A stretch of 64,000 nt of DNA from Prosthecomicrobium sp. N25 (GTDB lineage Bacteria; Pseudomonadota; Alphaproteobacteria; Rhizobiales; Ancalomicrobiaceae), in assembly GCF_037203705.1 (NCBI RefSeq), contig NZ_JBBCAT010000001.1, positions 3,135,418-3,199,417 of the forward strand, read 5' to 3'. A program made the position numbers and the translations under genes. This document shows positions 27,466-37,506 of the stretch, piece after piece (positions within the stretch are counted from its first letter, which is position 1; each line of letters begins with the position of its first letter). The notes below the pieces were generated by a model. The model worked only from the letters and a program-made list of their open reading frames with translations, searched no databases and had not been told where the DNA came from.

Positions 27466-28007
27466 TGTCCGCTGGAGGGCAGCCGGACGCCTCCCCGGTC
27501 GCCGGCAGCGACACGGCGCCGCCGAGCCTGGCAGACGGGTTCGTCCCGCTGCTGGCCGCGGGCCTGACCGGCTACTATCTGGTCTCGACGCTGGACCTCA
27601 CCTGGGAGGCGCGCAGCACCGGGACTCTCGTCGGCTCCGCGCTGCTCGGCCTTTGCGCCCTGCAGTTCGCCCGGATGGTGGTCGAGCGTTCGACCGGGGT
27701 CGCCGTGCCGGGCTTCGGCGGGCTTTTCGCCGATACGCCGCACAACAGGACACGGCTCGCCCTGATCACCGCGCTTGCGGGCTTCGTCCTTCTCATTCCC
27801 TGGACGGGCACGACACTCGGGCTTTTCCTCCTGCTCCTCGCCGGCATGCTGGCGATGGGGGTGCGCAGCCCCTTGCAGCTTTTCGGCATCGCGGGGGGAG
27901 TCTCGGCCTTCGTGCTGATCCTGTTCCTCGGCCTCTTGAAGAGCCGCCTGCCGAGGGGTGCGTTGGACTCCTGGCTCCTGTCCCTGCCGGGCCTCCTGGG
28001 AGGCTAG
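27465..28007 (+). CDS. tctB: TTT transporter small membrane subunit (TctB family)
   Basis: This 180-residue protein has four predicted membrane helices (for example LLAAGLTGYYLVSTLDL and LGLFLLLLAGMLAMGV), matching TctB, the small and poorly conserved subunit. The ATG overlaps the receptor stop by one base (TGATG). The hydrophilic N-terminal 25 residues are longer than usual. It works with TctA in the inner membrane. One base separates its stop from the tctA ATG. Confidence 0.85.
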   Translation: MSAGGQPDASPVAGSDTAPPSLADGFVPLLAAGLTGYYLVSTLDLTWEARSTGTLVGSALLGLCALQFARMVVERSTGVAVPGFGGLFADTPHNRTRLALITALAGFVLLIPWTGTTLGLFLLLLAGMLAMGVRSPLQLFGIAGGVSAFVLILFLGLLKSRLPRGALDSWLLSLPGLLGG

Positions 28008-28008
28008 G

Positions 28009-29538
28009 ATGGATCTGCCGCTCGACCTGCTTCTTCAGCTCTTCTTCAAGTCGATCGGACTGTGGTGGGTCATCCTGCCGGCCACCCTGATCGGCATTGT
28101 CGTGGGCATCCTGCCCGGCTTCAGCGCGCAGAATACGCTGATCATGCTCCTGCCGCTGACGCTCTCGATGAGTGTCGAGGCCGCGCTCGCCTTCATGATC
28201 GCGCTCTACTGCGCCACGCAGCTCGGCGGCGGCATCCCCGCCATCCTGTTCAACATGCCCGGGGAAGGCGGGGCGGCGGCGACCACCCTCGACGGATACC
28301 CGATGACCCGCAAGGGGCAGGCGCAGCAGGCCCTGGTGCTCTGCTTCTCCGCCTCGGCCTTCGGCGGGCTGATCACGACCGTCATCACCATCCTGGCGCT
28401 TCCCGCGCTGAGCCGGATCGGCTTCTACATCCGCAGCGTCGAGATGATCGCCTTCATGTTCTTCGGCTTGACGCTGATCGCGGCGATCGCCTCGAAGGAC
28501 GTCCTGAAAGGGCTCATCGCGGGATTTCTGGGCCTGATGATCGGCGCCATCGGGTCCGACCCGGTCTTCGGCACGCCCCGGGCCACCTTCGACCTCCTGG
28601 AACTCTACGACGGCGTGCCGATCATCGCGGCACTGGTCGGCCTCTTCGCCATCTCGGAAGCCTTCTGCATGCTGGAGGAGGAGACCGTGATCCAGGCATC
28701 GGCCCTGGCCGACGCCAAGCGGGCGCGGTGGGCCGACACGCTCGACGGGCTGCGCATGACCCTACGCTATTCCTGGCAGACGGTCTGGACGTCGCTGATC
28801 GGTCTCTTCATCGGCATCCTGCCGGGCGCGGGTGCGACGATTGCCGCGTTCCTCGCCTACCACTACTCCAAGCTCCTTTCGCGCACCCCGGAGCTTTATG
28901 GGACCGGCCACCCGCCGGGGGTGATCGCACCGGAGTCGGCCAACAACGGTGTGACGTCCGGCACGCTGGTGCCGGTGCTTGCGCTCGGCATCCCGGGGGG
29001 CGCGACCGGTGCCGTGATGATGATCGTGCTCAGCTACAACGGCATCGTGATGGGACCGCGCCTGTTCACGGACAAGCCCGAGATCGCCTACGGCGTCTTC
29101 GTCCAGATGTTCGTGGCGTATCTTCTGATGATCGCCCTCATCCTGCCGCTCGCGCGCTATATGAGCCGCGTCGTCTGGATCCCGACGCGGTTCCTGGTGC
29201 CCGTTATCCTGGCCATGATCGCGGTTTCGGCTTTTGCCGAGCGCGAGTACATCTTCGACATGGGTCTCGCGGTCCTGTTCGGCGCATTGGGCTACGTGGC
29301 ACGGCGCACCGGCTACGAAGTGACGGCGATCCTGGTCGGCGTGCTCCTCGGCCCGTTGTTCGAGACCTATCTGCTGCGGTCGCTCCGGGTTGGGCAGGGG
29401 GATCCGATGATCCTGTTCTCGTCGCCGATCGGCAACGCGATCTGGCTCATGTCTGTCGCCGCCCTCGTGCTGCCCTGGATCCGGGCTCGCCGCCGCAACG
29501 GCGTCCTGGCCCGGGCGGCGGCCGCCGGCAACGAATAG
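28009..29538 (+). CDS. tctA: TTT transporter large membrane subunit (TctA family)
   Basis: This 509-residue inner-membrane protein has about 12 helices. Typical TctA motifs are visible: GIVVGILPGFSAQNTLIML, the repeated GILPGAGATIAAFLAY, and GVIAPESANNGVTSG, which form the two pseudo-symmetric substrate loops. It is the proton- or sodium-coupled translocator of the tripartite system. The operon order C-B-A is followed after nine bases by the carboxylesterase gene. Confidence 0.94.
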   Translation: MDLPLDLLLQLFFKSIGLWWVILPATLIGIVVGILPGFSAQNTLIMLLPLTLSMSVEAALAFMIALYCATQLGGGIPAILFNMPGEGGAAATTLDGYPMTRKGQAQQALVLCFSASAFGGLITTVITILALPALSRIGFYIRSVEMIAFMFFGLTLIAAIASKDVLKGLIAGFLGLMIGAIGSDPVFGTPRATFDLLELYDGVPIIAALVGLFAISEAFCMLEEETVIQASALADAKRARWADTLDGLRMTLRYSWQTVWTSLIGLFIGILPGAGATIAAFLAYHYSKLLSRTPELYGTGHPPGVIAPESANNGVTSGTLVPVLALGIPGGATGAVMMIVLSYNGIVMGPRLFTDKPEIAYGVFVQMFVAYLLMIALILPLARYMSRVVWIPTRFLVPVILAMIAVSAFAEREYIFDMGLAVLFGALGYVARRTGYEVTAILVGVLLGPLFETYLLRSLRVGQGDPMILFSSPIGNAIWLMSVAALVLPWIRARRRNGVLARAAAAGNE

Positions 29539-29547
29539 GGAGCCGAG

Positions 29548-31113
29548 ATGGCGACGACGATCCGGACCGATACGCCCGTCCTGGAGACCACGTCCGGCCG
29601 GATCCGCGGCTTCGCGGCCGACGGGATTCACACCTTCCTGGGCATTCCCTACGGCGCCCCGACCGGCGGCGCCGCGAGGTTCCGGCCGCCTCGCCCCGCC
29701 GAGCCTTGGACGGGCGTGCGCCCCGCGATCGTGTACGGAGCCGCCTGCCCCCAGGCGCCGCGCGAAGCCGGGGCGCCCTCCGAGCGGCACTTCGTCGAGG
29801 AGGCCTTCCTGCTCGGCTTCAACCATTCCCGCTACGACGAGGACTGCCTCCGCCTCAACGTCTGGACGCCGTCGCCCGACGTCGCGAAGCGACCCGTCAT
29901 GGTCTGGCTGCACGGCGGCCACTTCGCCTCGGGCTCGGGCCACGATATCGCGGCCTTCGACGGCACCAGCCTGGCGCGGCGCGGCGACGTGGTGGTGGTG
30001 ACCCTGAACCACCGCCTGAACGTGCTCGGCCACCTCGAGCTCGGATGGGCGCGGGCCGATCTGGCCGGCTCCGGCAACGCCGGCATGCTCGATCTGGTGC
30101 TGGCCCTCGCATGGGTGCGCGACAATATCGGCGCCTTCGGCGGAGATCCGGACAATGTCACGATCTTCGGCCAGTCCGGCGGCGGCGCCAAGGTCACGAC
30201 CCTCATGGCGATGCCGGCTGCCCGGGGCCTGTTCCACCGGGCGATCGTGCAAAGCAATTGCGCGCTCCGGCAAACCGGGATGGCGGACGCCGAGCGCATC
30301 GCCCGCGCCCTGTTCGCCGAACTCGGGATCGCGGACGAGGATCCGGATCGGCTCGCCGAGGTCCCCTACGCGGCGCTGTCGCGAGCCGAACTCGCCGTGA
30401 TGGCGCGGCTGGCGCCGCAGCAGAACCCGGCCCGGCGCAACCGCCGCATCCGCTGGGAGCCGGTCGTGGATGGCCGCATCCTGCCGCATCATGCCTTCGA
30501 TCCGGTCGCTCCGCAGATCTCGGCGCATGTGCCTCTGCTGGTCGGGACGACGCTCAACGAGTTCACCACCGGGATCGGCCAGCCCGATATCGACGGCACG
30601 AGCCTGACGGCGGTGCGGCAGTCCCTCGCCGCCGCCTACGGCTCCGACGCGGACGCGATCCTGGCGCACTTTCGCGCGCGCCACCCGGCAGCCTCGCCCT
30701 TCGATCTCCTGTCGCGCATCTATTCCGCCACCATTCGGGAGTGGGCCGTGATCCAGGCGTCCCGCCATGCGGCCCTTGGTGGAGCGCCGTCCTGGCTTTA
30801 CTGGTTCACCTGGGCGACGCCGGTGCTGGACGGGCGGCCGCGCGCCTACCACAATGCGGAGTTGCCGTTCGTCTTCCACAACGCCGATCGCTGCGCGTCC
30901 GCGACCGGGGGTGGAGCCGATGCCCTCGCGCTGGCGGACCGGGTCGCGGATGCCTGGATCGCCTTCGCGCGCCACGGCGATCCGAACCACGCCGGCCTGC
31001 CCGCCTGGGCCCCGTTCGCCGACGATCGGGTGACCACGATGGTGTTCGACACGACATGCGAAGCGCTAGACAATCCGGATGGACCGGAACGGGCCGCGGC
31101 CGGGCCGGCATGA
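29548..31113 (+). CDS. Type B carboxylesterase
   Basis: This 521-residue alpha/beta-hydrolase of the cholinesterase/carboxylesterase B family has the EDCLRLNVWTP signature, oxyanion motif VWLHGGHFASGSG and nucleophile Ser210 in TIFGQSGGGAKV. The catalytic His is probably the one in ELPFVFHN or nearby. There is no signal peptide, so it should act on ester substrates after import by the preceding TTT transporter. An in-frame ribosome binding site (GGGAGCCG) precedes the ATG. The following regulator gene begins 22 bp after its stop codon. Confidence 0.92.
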   Translation: MATTIRTDTPVLETTSGRIRGFAADGIHTFLGIPYGAPTGGAARFRPPRPAEPWTGVRPAIVYGAACPQAPREAGAPSERHFVEEAFLLGFNHSRYDEDCLRLNVWTPSPDVAKRPVMVWLHGGHFASGSGHDIAAFDGTSLARRGDVVVVTLNHRLNVLGHLELGWARADLAGSGNAGMLDLVLALAWVRDNIGAFGGDPDNVTIFGQSGGGAKVTTLMAMPAARGLFHRAIVQSNCALRQTGMADAERIARALFAELGIADEDPDRLAEVPYAALSRAELAVMARLAPQQNPARRNRRIRWEPVVDGRILPHHAFDPVAPQISAHVPLLVGTTLNEFTTGIGQPDIDGTSLTAVRQSLAAAYGSDADAILAHFRARHPAASPFDLLSRIYSATIREWAVIQASRHAALGGAPSWLYWFTWATPVLDGRPRAYHNAELPFVFHNADRCASATGGGADALALADRVADAWIAFARHGDPNHAGLPAWAPFADDRVTTMVFDTTCEALDNPDGPERAAAGPA

Positions 31114-31135
31114 GGACTTCGGGGAGGCGAGGAGC

Positions 31136-31834
31136 GTGCTGAACGGGTCGGATGGGTCGCTGAGGGAAGGGCGGCGGGCTCTCGAGCAGATGCAGCGGTG
31201 GATCGCGGACGGCGACTGGCCGATCGACAGCCGGGTACCGCCGGAACGCGACCTGGCGATCTCGCTCGGCGTGTCGCGCGGCGCGCTACGCAACGCCCTC
31301 GCCAGGCTCGAGGAGGACGGGCAGATTTGGCGCCACGTCGGCAAGGGCACGTTCGTCGGCACCCGGCCGCAGACGGGCCTCGTCGACCTGTCCCAAACGA
31401 TCCAAAACACCAGCCCGCCCGAGGTCATGGAGATGCGGCTCATCCTGGAACCGAACGCCGCGCGACTTGCCGCCATGAACGCCACCGCGCCGCAGATCGC
31501 CGGCCTGCATGCCTGCCTGGTCCGGATCCGCGCGGCGGCGACGTTCCAGCAGTATGTCGTCTGGGACGACCGGCTGCATGCCTCGATCGCCGCGGCGAGC
31601 AAGAACAACCTTCTCACCACGTTCGTCGAGACTCTCCACGCGGTTCGCAGGGCCGTGATCTGGGCCCGCCTGCGCGACAAGGATCCGCCGCGCGCCGACA
31701 ACCCGAGCCTTGACGAGCACGACGAGATCGTACGGGCGATCGAAGAGCGCGATCCGGAGCGTGCGGGCCGCGCCATGTACGCGCATCTGGACCGGGTCAG
31801 AGCCGAATTTGCGCCCAAGCGCTACGGTCCGTGA
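31136..31834 (+). CDS. GntR-family regulator with FCD ligand domain (FadR-like)
   Basis: The 232-residue product has an N-terminal winged helix with the GntR signature (SRVPPERDLAISLGVSRGAL, then RLEEDGQIWRHVGKGTFVG) and a C-terminal FCD helical domain with the metal- and ligand-binding pattern EMRLILEPNAARLA, DDRLHASIAAAS and EHDEIVRAIEERD. It probably represses the TTT-esterase operon and the divergent hydrolase unit until an organic acid binds. The GTG start at 31136 is preferred because a GGGGAGGCGAGGAG site precedes it; an ATG at 31079 overlaps the esterase and has none. Confidence 0.9.
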   Translation: MLNGSDGSLREGRRALEQMQRWIADGDWPIDSRVPPERDLAISLGVSRGALRNALARLEEDGQIWRHVGKGTFVGTRPQTGLVDLSQTIQNTSPPEVMEMRLILEPNAARLAAMNATAPQIAGLHACLVRIRAAATFQQYVVWDDRLHASIAAASKNNLLTTFVETLHAVRRAVIWARLRDKDPPRADNPSLDEHDEIVRAIEERDPERAGRAMYAHLDRVRAEFAPKRYGP

Positions 31835-32025
31835 TCAATCCGGAACTCCGCGACATTCAAAGCGGTCTTGAACTCGACAGCGGGCGAGAGACCGCAAGAC
31901 CGGACTTCCCGCGCCCCCCGGAGCCGCATAGAAGAATCTGCAAGATCGATGAACGCCTGCCTCAGGGTCAGTTCAGAGCCCGGACGCTAGTCTCCGATCA
32001 TCAACTCGAACCCGGAGACGGTTCC

Positions 32026-32259
32026 ATGTTCTCGAAGATCGCCGCCGCTGTCCTTACCGCCACCGTCATCGCCGGCGGCTCGGTCGCCACCGCCACCTCG
32101 GCCTCGGCCGGGTACTTCCATCATCACGGCTACTATGCCCCGCACTACGTCTACAGGCCCTACGTGAACTACTATTACGCGCCGGCCTGTCACTACAAGA
32201 CCGTGCAGATCTGGACCTATCACGGCCCGGCCTGGGTCGAGAAGAAGGTCTGCTACTGA
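32026..32259 (+). CDS. Small secreted Tyr/His-rich protein
   Basis: The 77-residue product has a clear Sec signal peptide (MFSKIAAAVLTATVIAGGS, cleavage near SASA-GY). The short mature part is rich in Tyr and His (GYFHHHGYYAPHYVYRPYVN) and carries two cysteines that could form a disulfide. Similar short secreted peptides are common in Bradyrhizobium and Methylobacterium, without known function. His and Tyr richness could mean metal binding. A GGAGACGG ribosome binding site and a strong terminator frame it as a single-gene unit. Confidence 0.75.
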   Translation: MFSKIAAAVLTATVIAGGSVATATSASAGYFHHHGYYAPHYVYRPYVNYYYAPACHYKTVQIWTYHGPAWVEKKVCY

Positions 32260-32298
32260 TCCCTCCGACGTCCCTCCCTGTTCCTCCCCACCGAACTC

Positions 32299-32324
32299 GG
32301 CCGGCGCCTCGCGCCGGCCTTTTT
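32299..32324 (+). terminator. Rho-independent terminator
   Basis: A perfect 9-bp stem GGCCGGCGC/GCGCCGGCC with a CTC loop is followed directly by TTTTT. It is a textbook intrinsic terminator for the small secreted protein gene. Confidence 0.9.
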
Positions 32325-32344
32325 CGTCGGCGGCCGGAGGGCCG

Positions 32345-33028
32345 TCAGGGCGTCTTGGCGGGAGCGGAGGCGGGCGACCCTTCCGGCCGGTGGTCGGTGC
32401 GGCCCGCCACCTCGCGATTCGACCACATCACCCAGCGGTTCGGCGTCTCGCGACTCTGGCTGGAGAAGAAGCGGTGCCGCGTCTGCTCCGGCGGCAGGAT
32501 GGCGTCCGTCATGTTGTCGAGGACGAGGTACCCCTGGTCGGTCTCGACCGTCAGCACCGCGTGCCACTCGCCATTGTAGGCGACGACCACCGTCATCAGC
32601 AGGGACGAACGGGGCCAGCCGAGCTCCTGGAGCTTCTTGCGCTTCAGCAGCGCCATGTCCTCGCAGTCGCCCTTGCCGTCGATCGGATAGCTCCAGAACT
32701 CCTCGACGCCGAGATACTTCTGGTCCGTCACATACGTGATCGACCGGTTCACCTCGCGGTTGACCCGCTCCAGCTCGGCCCGCTTCTCGGCGGTCAGTTC
32801 GGGCGGGGTCGCGATGCGGTTGTAATGCGCGCAGGATCCGGTCTCGCGCTTGCAGAAATCCGCCCACCCGCTCGGCGTCGTGGCACGGCGGAAACCGGGG
32901 TCGGCCGAGGCCGCCGAGGCTGCGCAGAGCCCGGCGAGAAGGCCGAGAGCGAAGGCGGAGGCACGCCTCCCGCCCACACGAGCCCGGCGGCGATGCCCGC
33001 TCGGCGGGCCGCCTTCAGCGTCAATCAC
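32345..33028 (-). CDS. Transglutaminase-like cysteine proteinase, BTLCP family
   Basis: This is a 227-residue secreted protein: basic N-terminus, hydrophobic signal (ASAFALGLLAGLCAASAASA), then the BTLCP catalytic domain with Cys122 in GKGDCEDMALLKR, His156 in NGEWHAVLTV and Asp171 in LVLDNMTD. The C-terminal NRWVMWSNRE is also conserved in this family. Members are periplasmic or surface cysteine peptidases, and some cleave adhesins like LapG relatives. The GTG at 33028 follows GAGGTGATCCC; an ATG at 33097 lacks a ribosome binding site. It stands alone. Confidence 0.87.
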   Translation of the reverse strand: MIDAEGGPPSGHRRRARVGGRRASAFALGLLAGLCAASAASADPGFRRATTPSGWADFCKRETGSCAHYNRIATPPELTAEKRAELERVNREVNRSITYVTDQKYLGVEEFWSYPIDGKGDCEDMALLKRKKLQELGWPRSSLLMTVVVAYNGEWHAVLTVETDQGYLVLDNMTDAILPPEQTRHRFFSSQSRETPNRWVMWSNREVAGRTDHRPEGSPASAPAKTP

Positions 33029-33249
33029 GGGATCACCTCGACAGTCGTCGGCAGAGACCTGGATCAAGCGCCGCACCGCTCCATCGCGGTCGGTCATTTT
33101 GTTCCATCAATTTATCGAACGCCGCCGAGTCTCAGCAAGTGAGGGTATCGCGCATCTTGCAGGTTTGTGCAGCATGGCCGGAAACCGTCACCGATCCGAC
33201 ACACTGCCGAGCCTGCGTCGGCCCCTCGCCCCATCCGGGCCATGCAGAA

Positions 33250-33272
33250 GGGGCGGGACTCGCTCCCGCCCC
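33250..33272 (-). terminator. Hairpin after the TRAP receptor gene
   Basis: There is a perfect 9-bp stem GGGGCGGGA/TCCCGCCCC with a 5-base loop. On the minus strand it is followed by TTCTG, a very weak U-tract. It lies 30 bp after the receptor stop codon. Confidence 0.55.
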
Positions 33273-33301
33273 CTGCCGAAGTCGTCGAAGGACGTCGGAC
33301 G

Positions 33302-34707
<1,406 letters not shown>

Positions 34708-34962
34708 TTGCGCATTCATATCATCGCGACTGCATGTATTCTCGCCGGCATCAGCCAGGCACCGGCCTTCGCGACCACCATGCCGGCTCAGACGAGCCCG
34801 CACGGGGTGACCGGTTCCGACGCGCAGGCTTCGGCTGCCCAAGGACCGGCGACGATGGTGGTCGCCGATCGCGCCCCCAGCCGCGAGGGCAAGCCCGACC
34901 GCCGGGGCGGCCGCGAGGGTCGTCCCGCCGAAGGCGGCGGCACCACCAGCCCGCGCAGCTGA
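34708..34962 (+). CDS. Small secreted Gly/Arg-rich protein with TTG start
   Basis: The 84-residue product starts at a TTG with a very good AGGAGGG site nine bases upstream. It has a signal peptide (RIHIIATACILAGISQAPAFA), then a hydrophilic, disordered tail rich in Gly, Arg, Glu and Pro (EGKPDRRGGREGRPAEGGG). No family is known to me. The start codon and composition are unusual, but the ribosome binding site and signal peptide support it. Confidence 0.6.
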   Translation: MRIHIIATACILAGISQAPAFATTMPAQTSPHGVTGSDAQASAAQGPATMVVADRAPSREGKPDRRGGREGRPAEGGGTTSPRS

Positions 34963-35202
34963 AGGCCCGCCGGCGCGGGCGATCCGCGTCCGGCACTCAC
35001 CTTGGGGACCGCCCCGCTTCGACCGGCGGCGCCGGGCTTGTCCCGGCGCTCCACCGCGCGAGGACCTTGCCGTGCCGAGGTCCCGGAACGAGCCGGGGGC
35101 GACGCAGGGGATCGGACCGGTCTGCCAGCCCTGGCCGAGGCTTGAACCTGGCGATGCGACTCTCCGGAGCCGCATCGCCGCTCCCGGCCAACCTTGCCGG
35201 CC

Positions 35203-36075
35203 TCAGGCCGCCTTGCCGGCCACGCGCGCGCGGCGCCTCGCCTGCCGGGCGGCCCGCCAGAGGATCAGCTGCTTCTGCCATCCCGGCAGGTCGACCACGG
35301 TTCGGAACGGGTCGCCGCCGAGCTTCTCCATGCGCGCGAGGTAGGGCTCCACCAGCGCCACGGCCAGGAAGGCCGGCCCCGTCTCGACGGGAACCGACGG
35401 CATCAGCGCGCGGGTGCGCGCCAGATGCTTGCGCGCATGGCCGCGCATCTCGGTGAGCGCCGCGAGGATCGCCGGCGTCGATCGCCCCGCGAGCACGTCG
35501 GCCCGCTGCGCCCCGTAGCGGTCCAGGACATCCGCGGGCACGTAGACCTGCCCCCGTGCCGCATGGAAGCCGACGGCGCGCAGGAGGCCCGTGATCGCAT
35601 AGGCGACGCCGGCATGGCCCGCGGCCTCCGCCGTGCCCGGGTCCCGCCCGCCGGCGAGCACGATCGCGGAAAGCTGGATCAGCGCCGAGGCGGTCTCCCC
35701 CGCATAGCCCTCCAGGTCGTTAAGGGTCGGCATCGGATCGTCGTAGAGGTCGAAGCTGCGCGCCTCGATGAGCCGCGTCAACGCCGCGCGCGGCAGGCGG
35801 AACCGCTCCACCGTGTCGAGCAGCGCGGCGGCGACCGGATGGGCGCCGGCCTCGCCGCGGGCGGTCCCCTCCAGGAGATCGTGCCACCACTGCAGCCGAA
35901 CCTCGCCCGGCAGCGGGTCCGACACCCGGTCGCGCACCCGCGCGATCTCGCCCGAGAAGGCCGTCAGCGCATAGAGGTGCGGTCGCGCCGCGGAGGGCGC
36001 GAAAAGCCCCGCCAGGTAGCGGTCCTTGTCGGTGGCCCGCACCTCCTCGGCGACTCGAGCGTAGATGTCGTTCAT
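35203..36075 (-). CDS. Squalene/phytoene synthase-like protein (NDUFAF6 type)
   Basis: This 290-residue protein has the trans-isoprenyl diphosphate synthase fold. Recognisable parts are YLAGLFAPSAARPHLYAL, LQWWHDLL and RSFDLYDDPMPT. The paired Asp-rich motifs of true squalene synthases (DxxxD) are degenerate: the first reads VRDRVSDPLP, and the second region (AYAITGLLRAVG) has no DxxxD. This variant resembles the eukaryotic complex I assembly factor NDUFAF6. It lies next to an Mth938-like (NDUFAF3-type) gene and secDF, a conserved alphaproteobacterial arrangement. The start is taken as the ATG at 36075; no clear ribosome binding site separates it from 36087 and 36111. Confidence 0.82.
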   Translation of the reverse strand: MNDIYARVAEEVRATDKDRYLAGLFAPSAARPHLYALTAFSGEIARVRDRVSDPLPGEVRLQWWHDLLEGTARGEAGAHPVAAALLDTVERFRLPRAALTRLIEARSFDLYDDPMPTLNDLEGYAGETASALIQLSAIVLAGGRDPGTAEAAGHAGVAYAITGLLRAVGFHAARGQVYVPADVLDRYGAQRADVLAGRSTPAILAALTEMRGHARKHLARTRALMPSVPVETGPAFLAVALVEPYLARMEKLGGDPFRTVVDLPGWQKQLILWRAARQARRRARVAGKAA

Positions 36076-36139
36076 CGTGGGAAGCATAGGGCGGGACCGC
36101 TGCGGGTCCACGAGGATCGTCCGGCCGTTCCTGGCATTC

Positions 36140-36526
36140 TCAGGCCTCGACGGCCAGGAAGGCCCCCGCGACGCGGCGGTTCTCGGCGAGGAGGATGTTG
36201 TAGGTCCTGACAGCCGCGCCGGTCGCCATGGGATCGGCCTGGATCCGTCGATCGCGCAAGGCCTGGCGCAGCCCGGCCGCGAGCGGGACGAGGTCCGTCC
36301 CGGTCCCGACGAGCAGCATGTCGATGGGCTCCGCCTCGGCGAAGAGCCGCGCGAAGGCGGCGGCGTCGAGATCCGCCGGGCGTTCCGCGTCCCAGGCCCA
36401 GATGCCCGAGGGCAGACAGAGGATCGAGCCGCGGTGGCTCATGCCGGCGAAGCGGAAGCCGCCGTTGCCGTAGGCCTCGATCGCCGCGCGTCCGGGAAAG
36501 TGCCCGCCACCCAGGCTCGGCGCCAT
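36140..36526 (-). CDS. Mth938-like domain protein (NDUFAF3 type, DUF498)
   Basis: The 128-residue protein opens with HFPGRAAIEAYGNGGFRFAG and has PIDMLLVGTGTDLVPLAAGL and TGAAVRTYNILLAENRRVAG, characteristic of the DUF498/Mth938 fold. The eukaryotic homologue NDUFAF3 is a mitochondrial complex I assembly factor. It sits 17 bp after secF with a GGGGAGAG site, so it is co-transcribed with the Sec genes and very likely with the next squalene-synthase-like gene. No catalytic residue is evident; it probably works as an assembly or scaffold protein. Confidence 0.85.
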   Translation of the reverse strand: MAPSLGGGHFPGRAAIEAYGNGGFRFAGMSHRGSILCLPSGIWAWDAERPADLDAAAFARLFAEAEPIDMLLVGTGTDLVPLAAGLRQALRDRRIQADPMATGAAVRTYNILLAENRRVAGAFLAVEA

Positions 36527-36543
36527 GCGCTCTCCCCGGCCGT

Positions 36544-37491
36544 TCAGGCCTTCGCCTTGCTGGCGACCGGCGCCGCCTTGTCGGACGCCGCCGATTCGCC
36601 GCCGCCGGTGCGCAGGTTGAGGAAGATCAGCAGCGGCGCCGACACCACGATGGACGAGTAAGTGCCGATGATGATGCCGACCAGCATGGTGAAGTTGAAG
36701 CCGCGCAGCGCCTCGCCGCCGAAGACAAACAGCGCCAGAACGGCCAGGAATGTCGTCAGAGTCGTCGCGATCGTGCGCGAGAGCGTCTGGTTGATCGACA
36801 GGTCGATCAGCTCGGCCAGCGGCATCTTCTTGTATTTGCGCAGGTTCTCGCGGATGCGGTCGTAGATGACGACCGTGTCGTTGAGCGAGTAGCCGACGAT
36901 CGTGAGCACCGCCGCCAGGCTCTGAAGGTCGAACTGAAGCTGGAAGGCGATGATCACACCCATGGTCAGCAGCACGTCGTGCACCGTCGTCAGCACGGCG
37001 CCGACGGCGAACTGCCATTCGAAGCGGAACCACAGGTAGACGAGCACCAGGAAGAGCGAGACCGCGACCGCGATGGCGCCGTCCCGCCGCAGGTCCGCCG
37101 AGACGGACGGTCCGACCACCTCCGTGCGCCGGATCTCGTAGGTGTCGCCGAGCGCGTCCTTGACCTTTGCGAGCGCCACCTGCTGGGCGGCGTCGCCGCC
37201 CTCCTGCTGGGGCAGGCGGATCATCACGTCGTCCGGCTGCCCGAAGCCCTGCACCTGGGCCTCGCCGAGGTCGAGCTTGCCGATGGTGGAGCGCACGGCG
37301 GCGATGTCGGCCGGACCGCCCTTGTGGCGGACCTCGATCAGATTTCCGCCGGTGAAGTCGATGCCGAAGTTGATCCCCGAGATCGCCCATAGGGCGAGGG
37401 AAATCGTCATGAGCACGACGGACACCGCGAAGGTGACCCGCCGCCACCCCATGAAGGGGATCTTGGTATCGTCCGGGACGAGGCGCAGCAT
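36544..37491 (-). CDS. secF: Protein translocase accessory subunit SecF
   Basis: This 315-residue RND-superfamily membrane protein forms the SecDF complex with SecD and uses the proton gradient to help pull secreted proteins across the inner membrane. Six helices are predicted, with the first periplasmic loop between about residues 40 and 135. Signature motifs are INFGIDFTGGNLIEV after helix 1 and GYSLNDTVVIYDRIRENLR in helix 5. It starts 15 bp after secD. The C-terminal Ala/Ser/Lys tail is variable. Confidence 0.96.
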   Translation of the reverse strand: MLRLVPDDTKIPFMGWRRVTFAVSVVLMTISLALWAISGINFGIDFTGGNLIEVRHKGGPADIAAVRSTIGKLDLGEAQVQGFGQPDDVMIRLPQQEGGDAAQQVALAKVKDALGDTYEIRRTEVVGPSVSADLRRDGAIAVAVSLFLVLVYLWFRFEWQFAVGAVLTTVHDVLLTMGVIIAFQLQFDLQSLAAVLTIVGYSLNDTVVIYDRIRENLRKYKKMPLAELIDLSINQTLSRTIATTLTTFLAVLALFVFGGEALRGFNFTMLVGIIIGTYSSIVVSAPLLIFLNLRTGGGESAASDKAAPVASKAKA

Positions 37492-37506
37492 GGGCGTGGT
37501 CCGCGA

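Noticed and set aside
31079-31135. ATG start for the GntR regulator inside the esterase gene
   Set aside because: No ribosome binding site; GTG at 31136 has a strong one and matches the usual family length.
28062-31142. Long open frame overlapping tctA and the carboxylesterase in another frame
   Set aside because: It is a GC-driven shadow without start signals; the tctA and esterase motifs are in the other frames.
33029-33097. ATG start for the BTLCP proteinase
   Set aside because: No Shine-Dalgarno sequence and an odd hydrophilic leader before the signal peptide.
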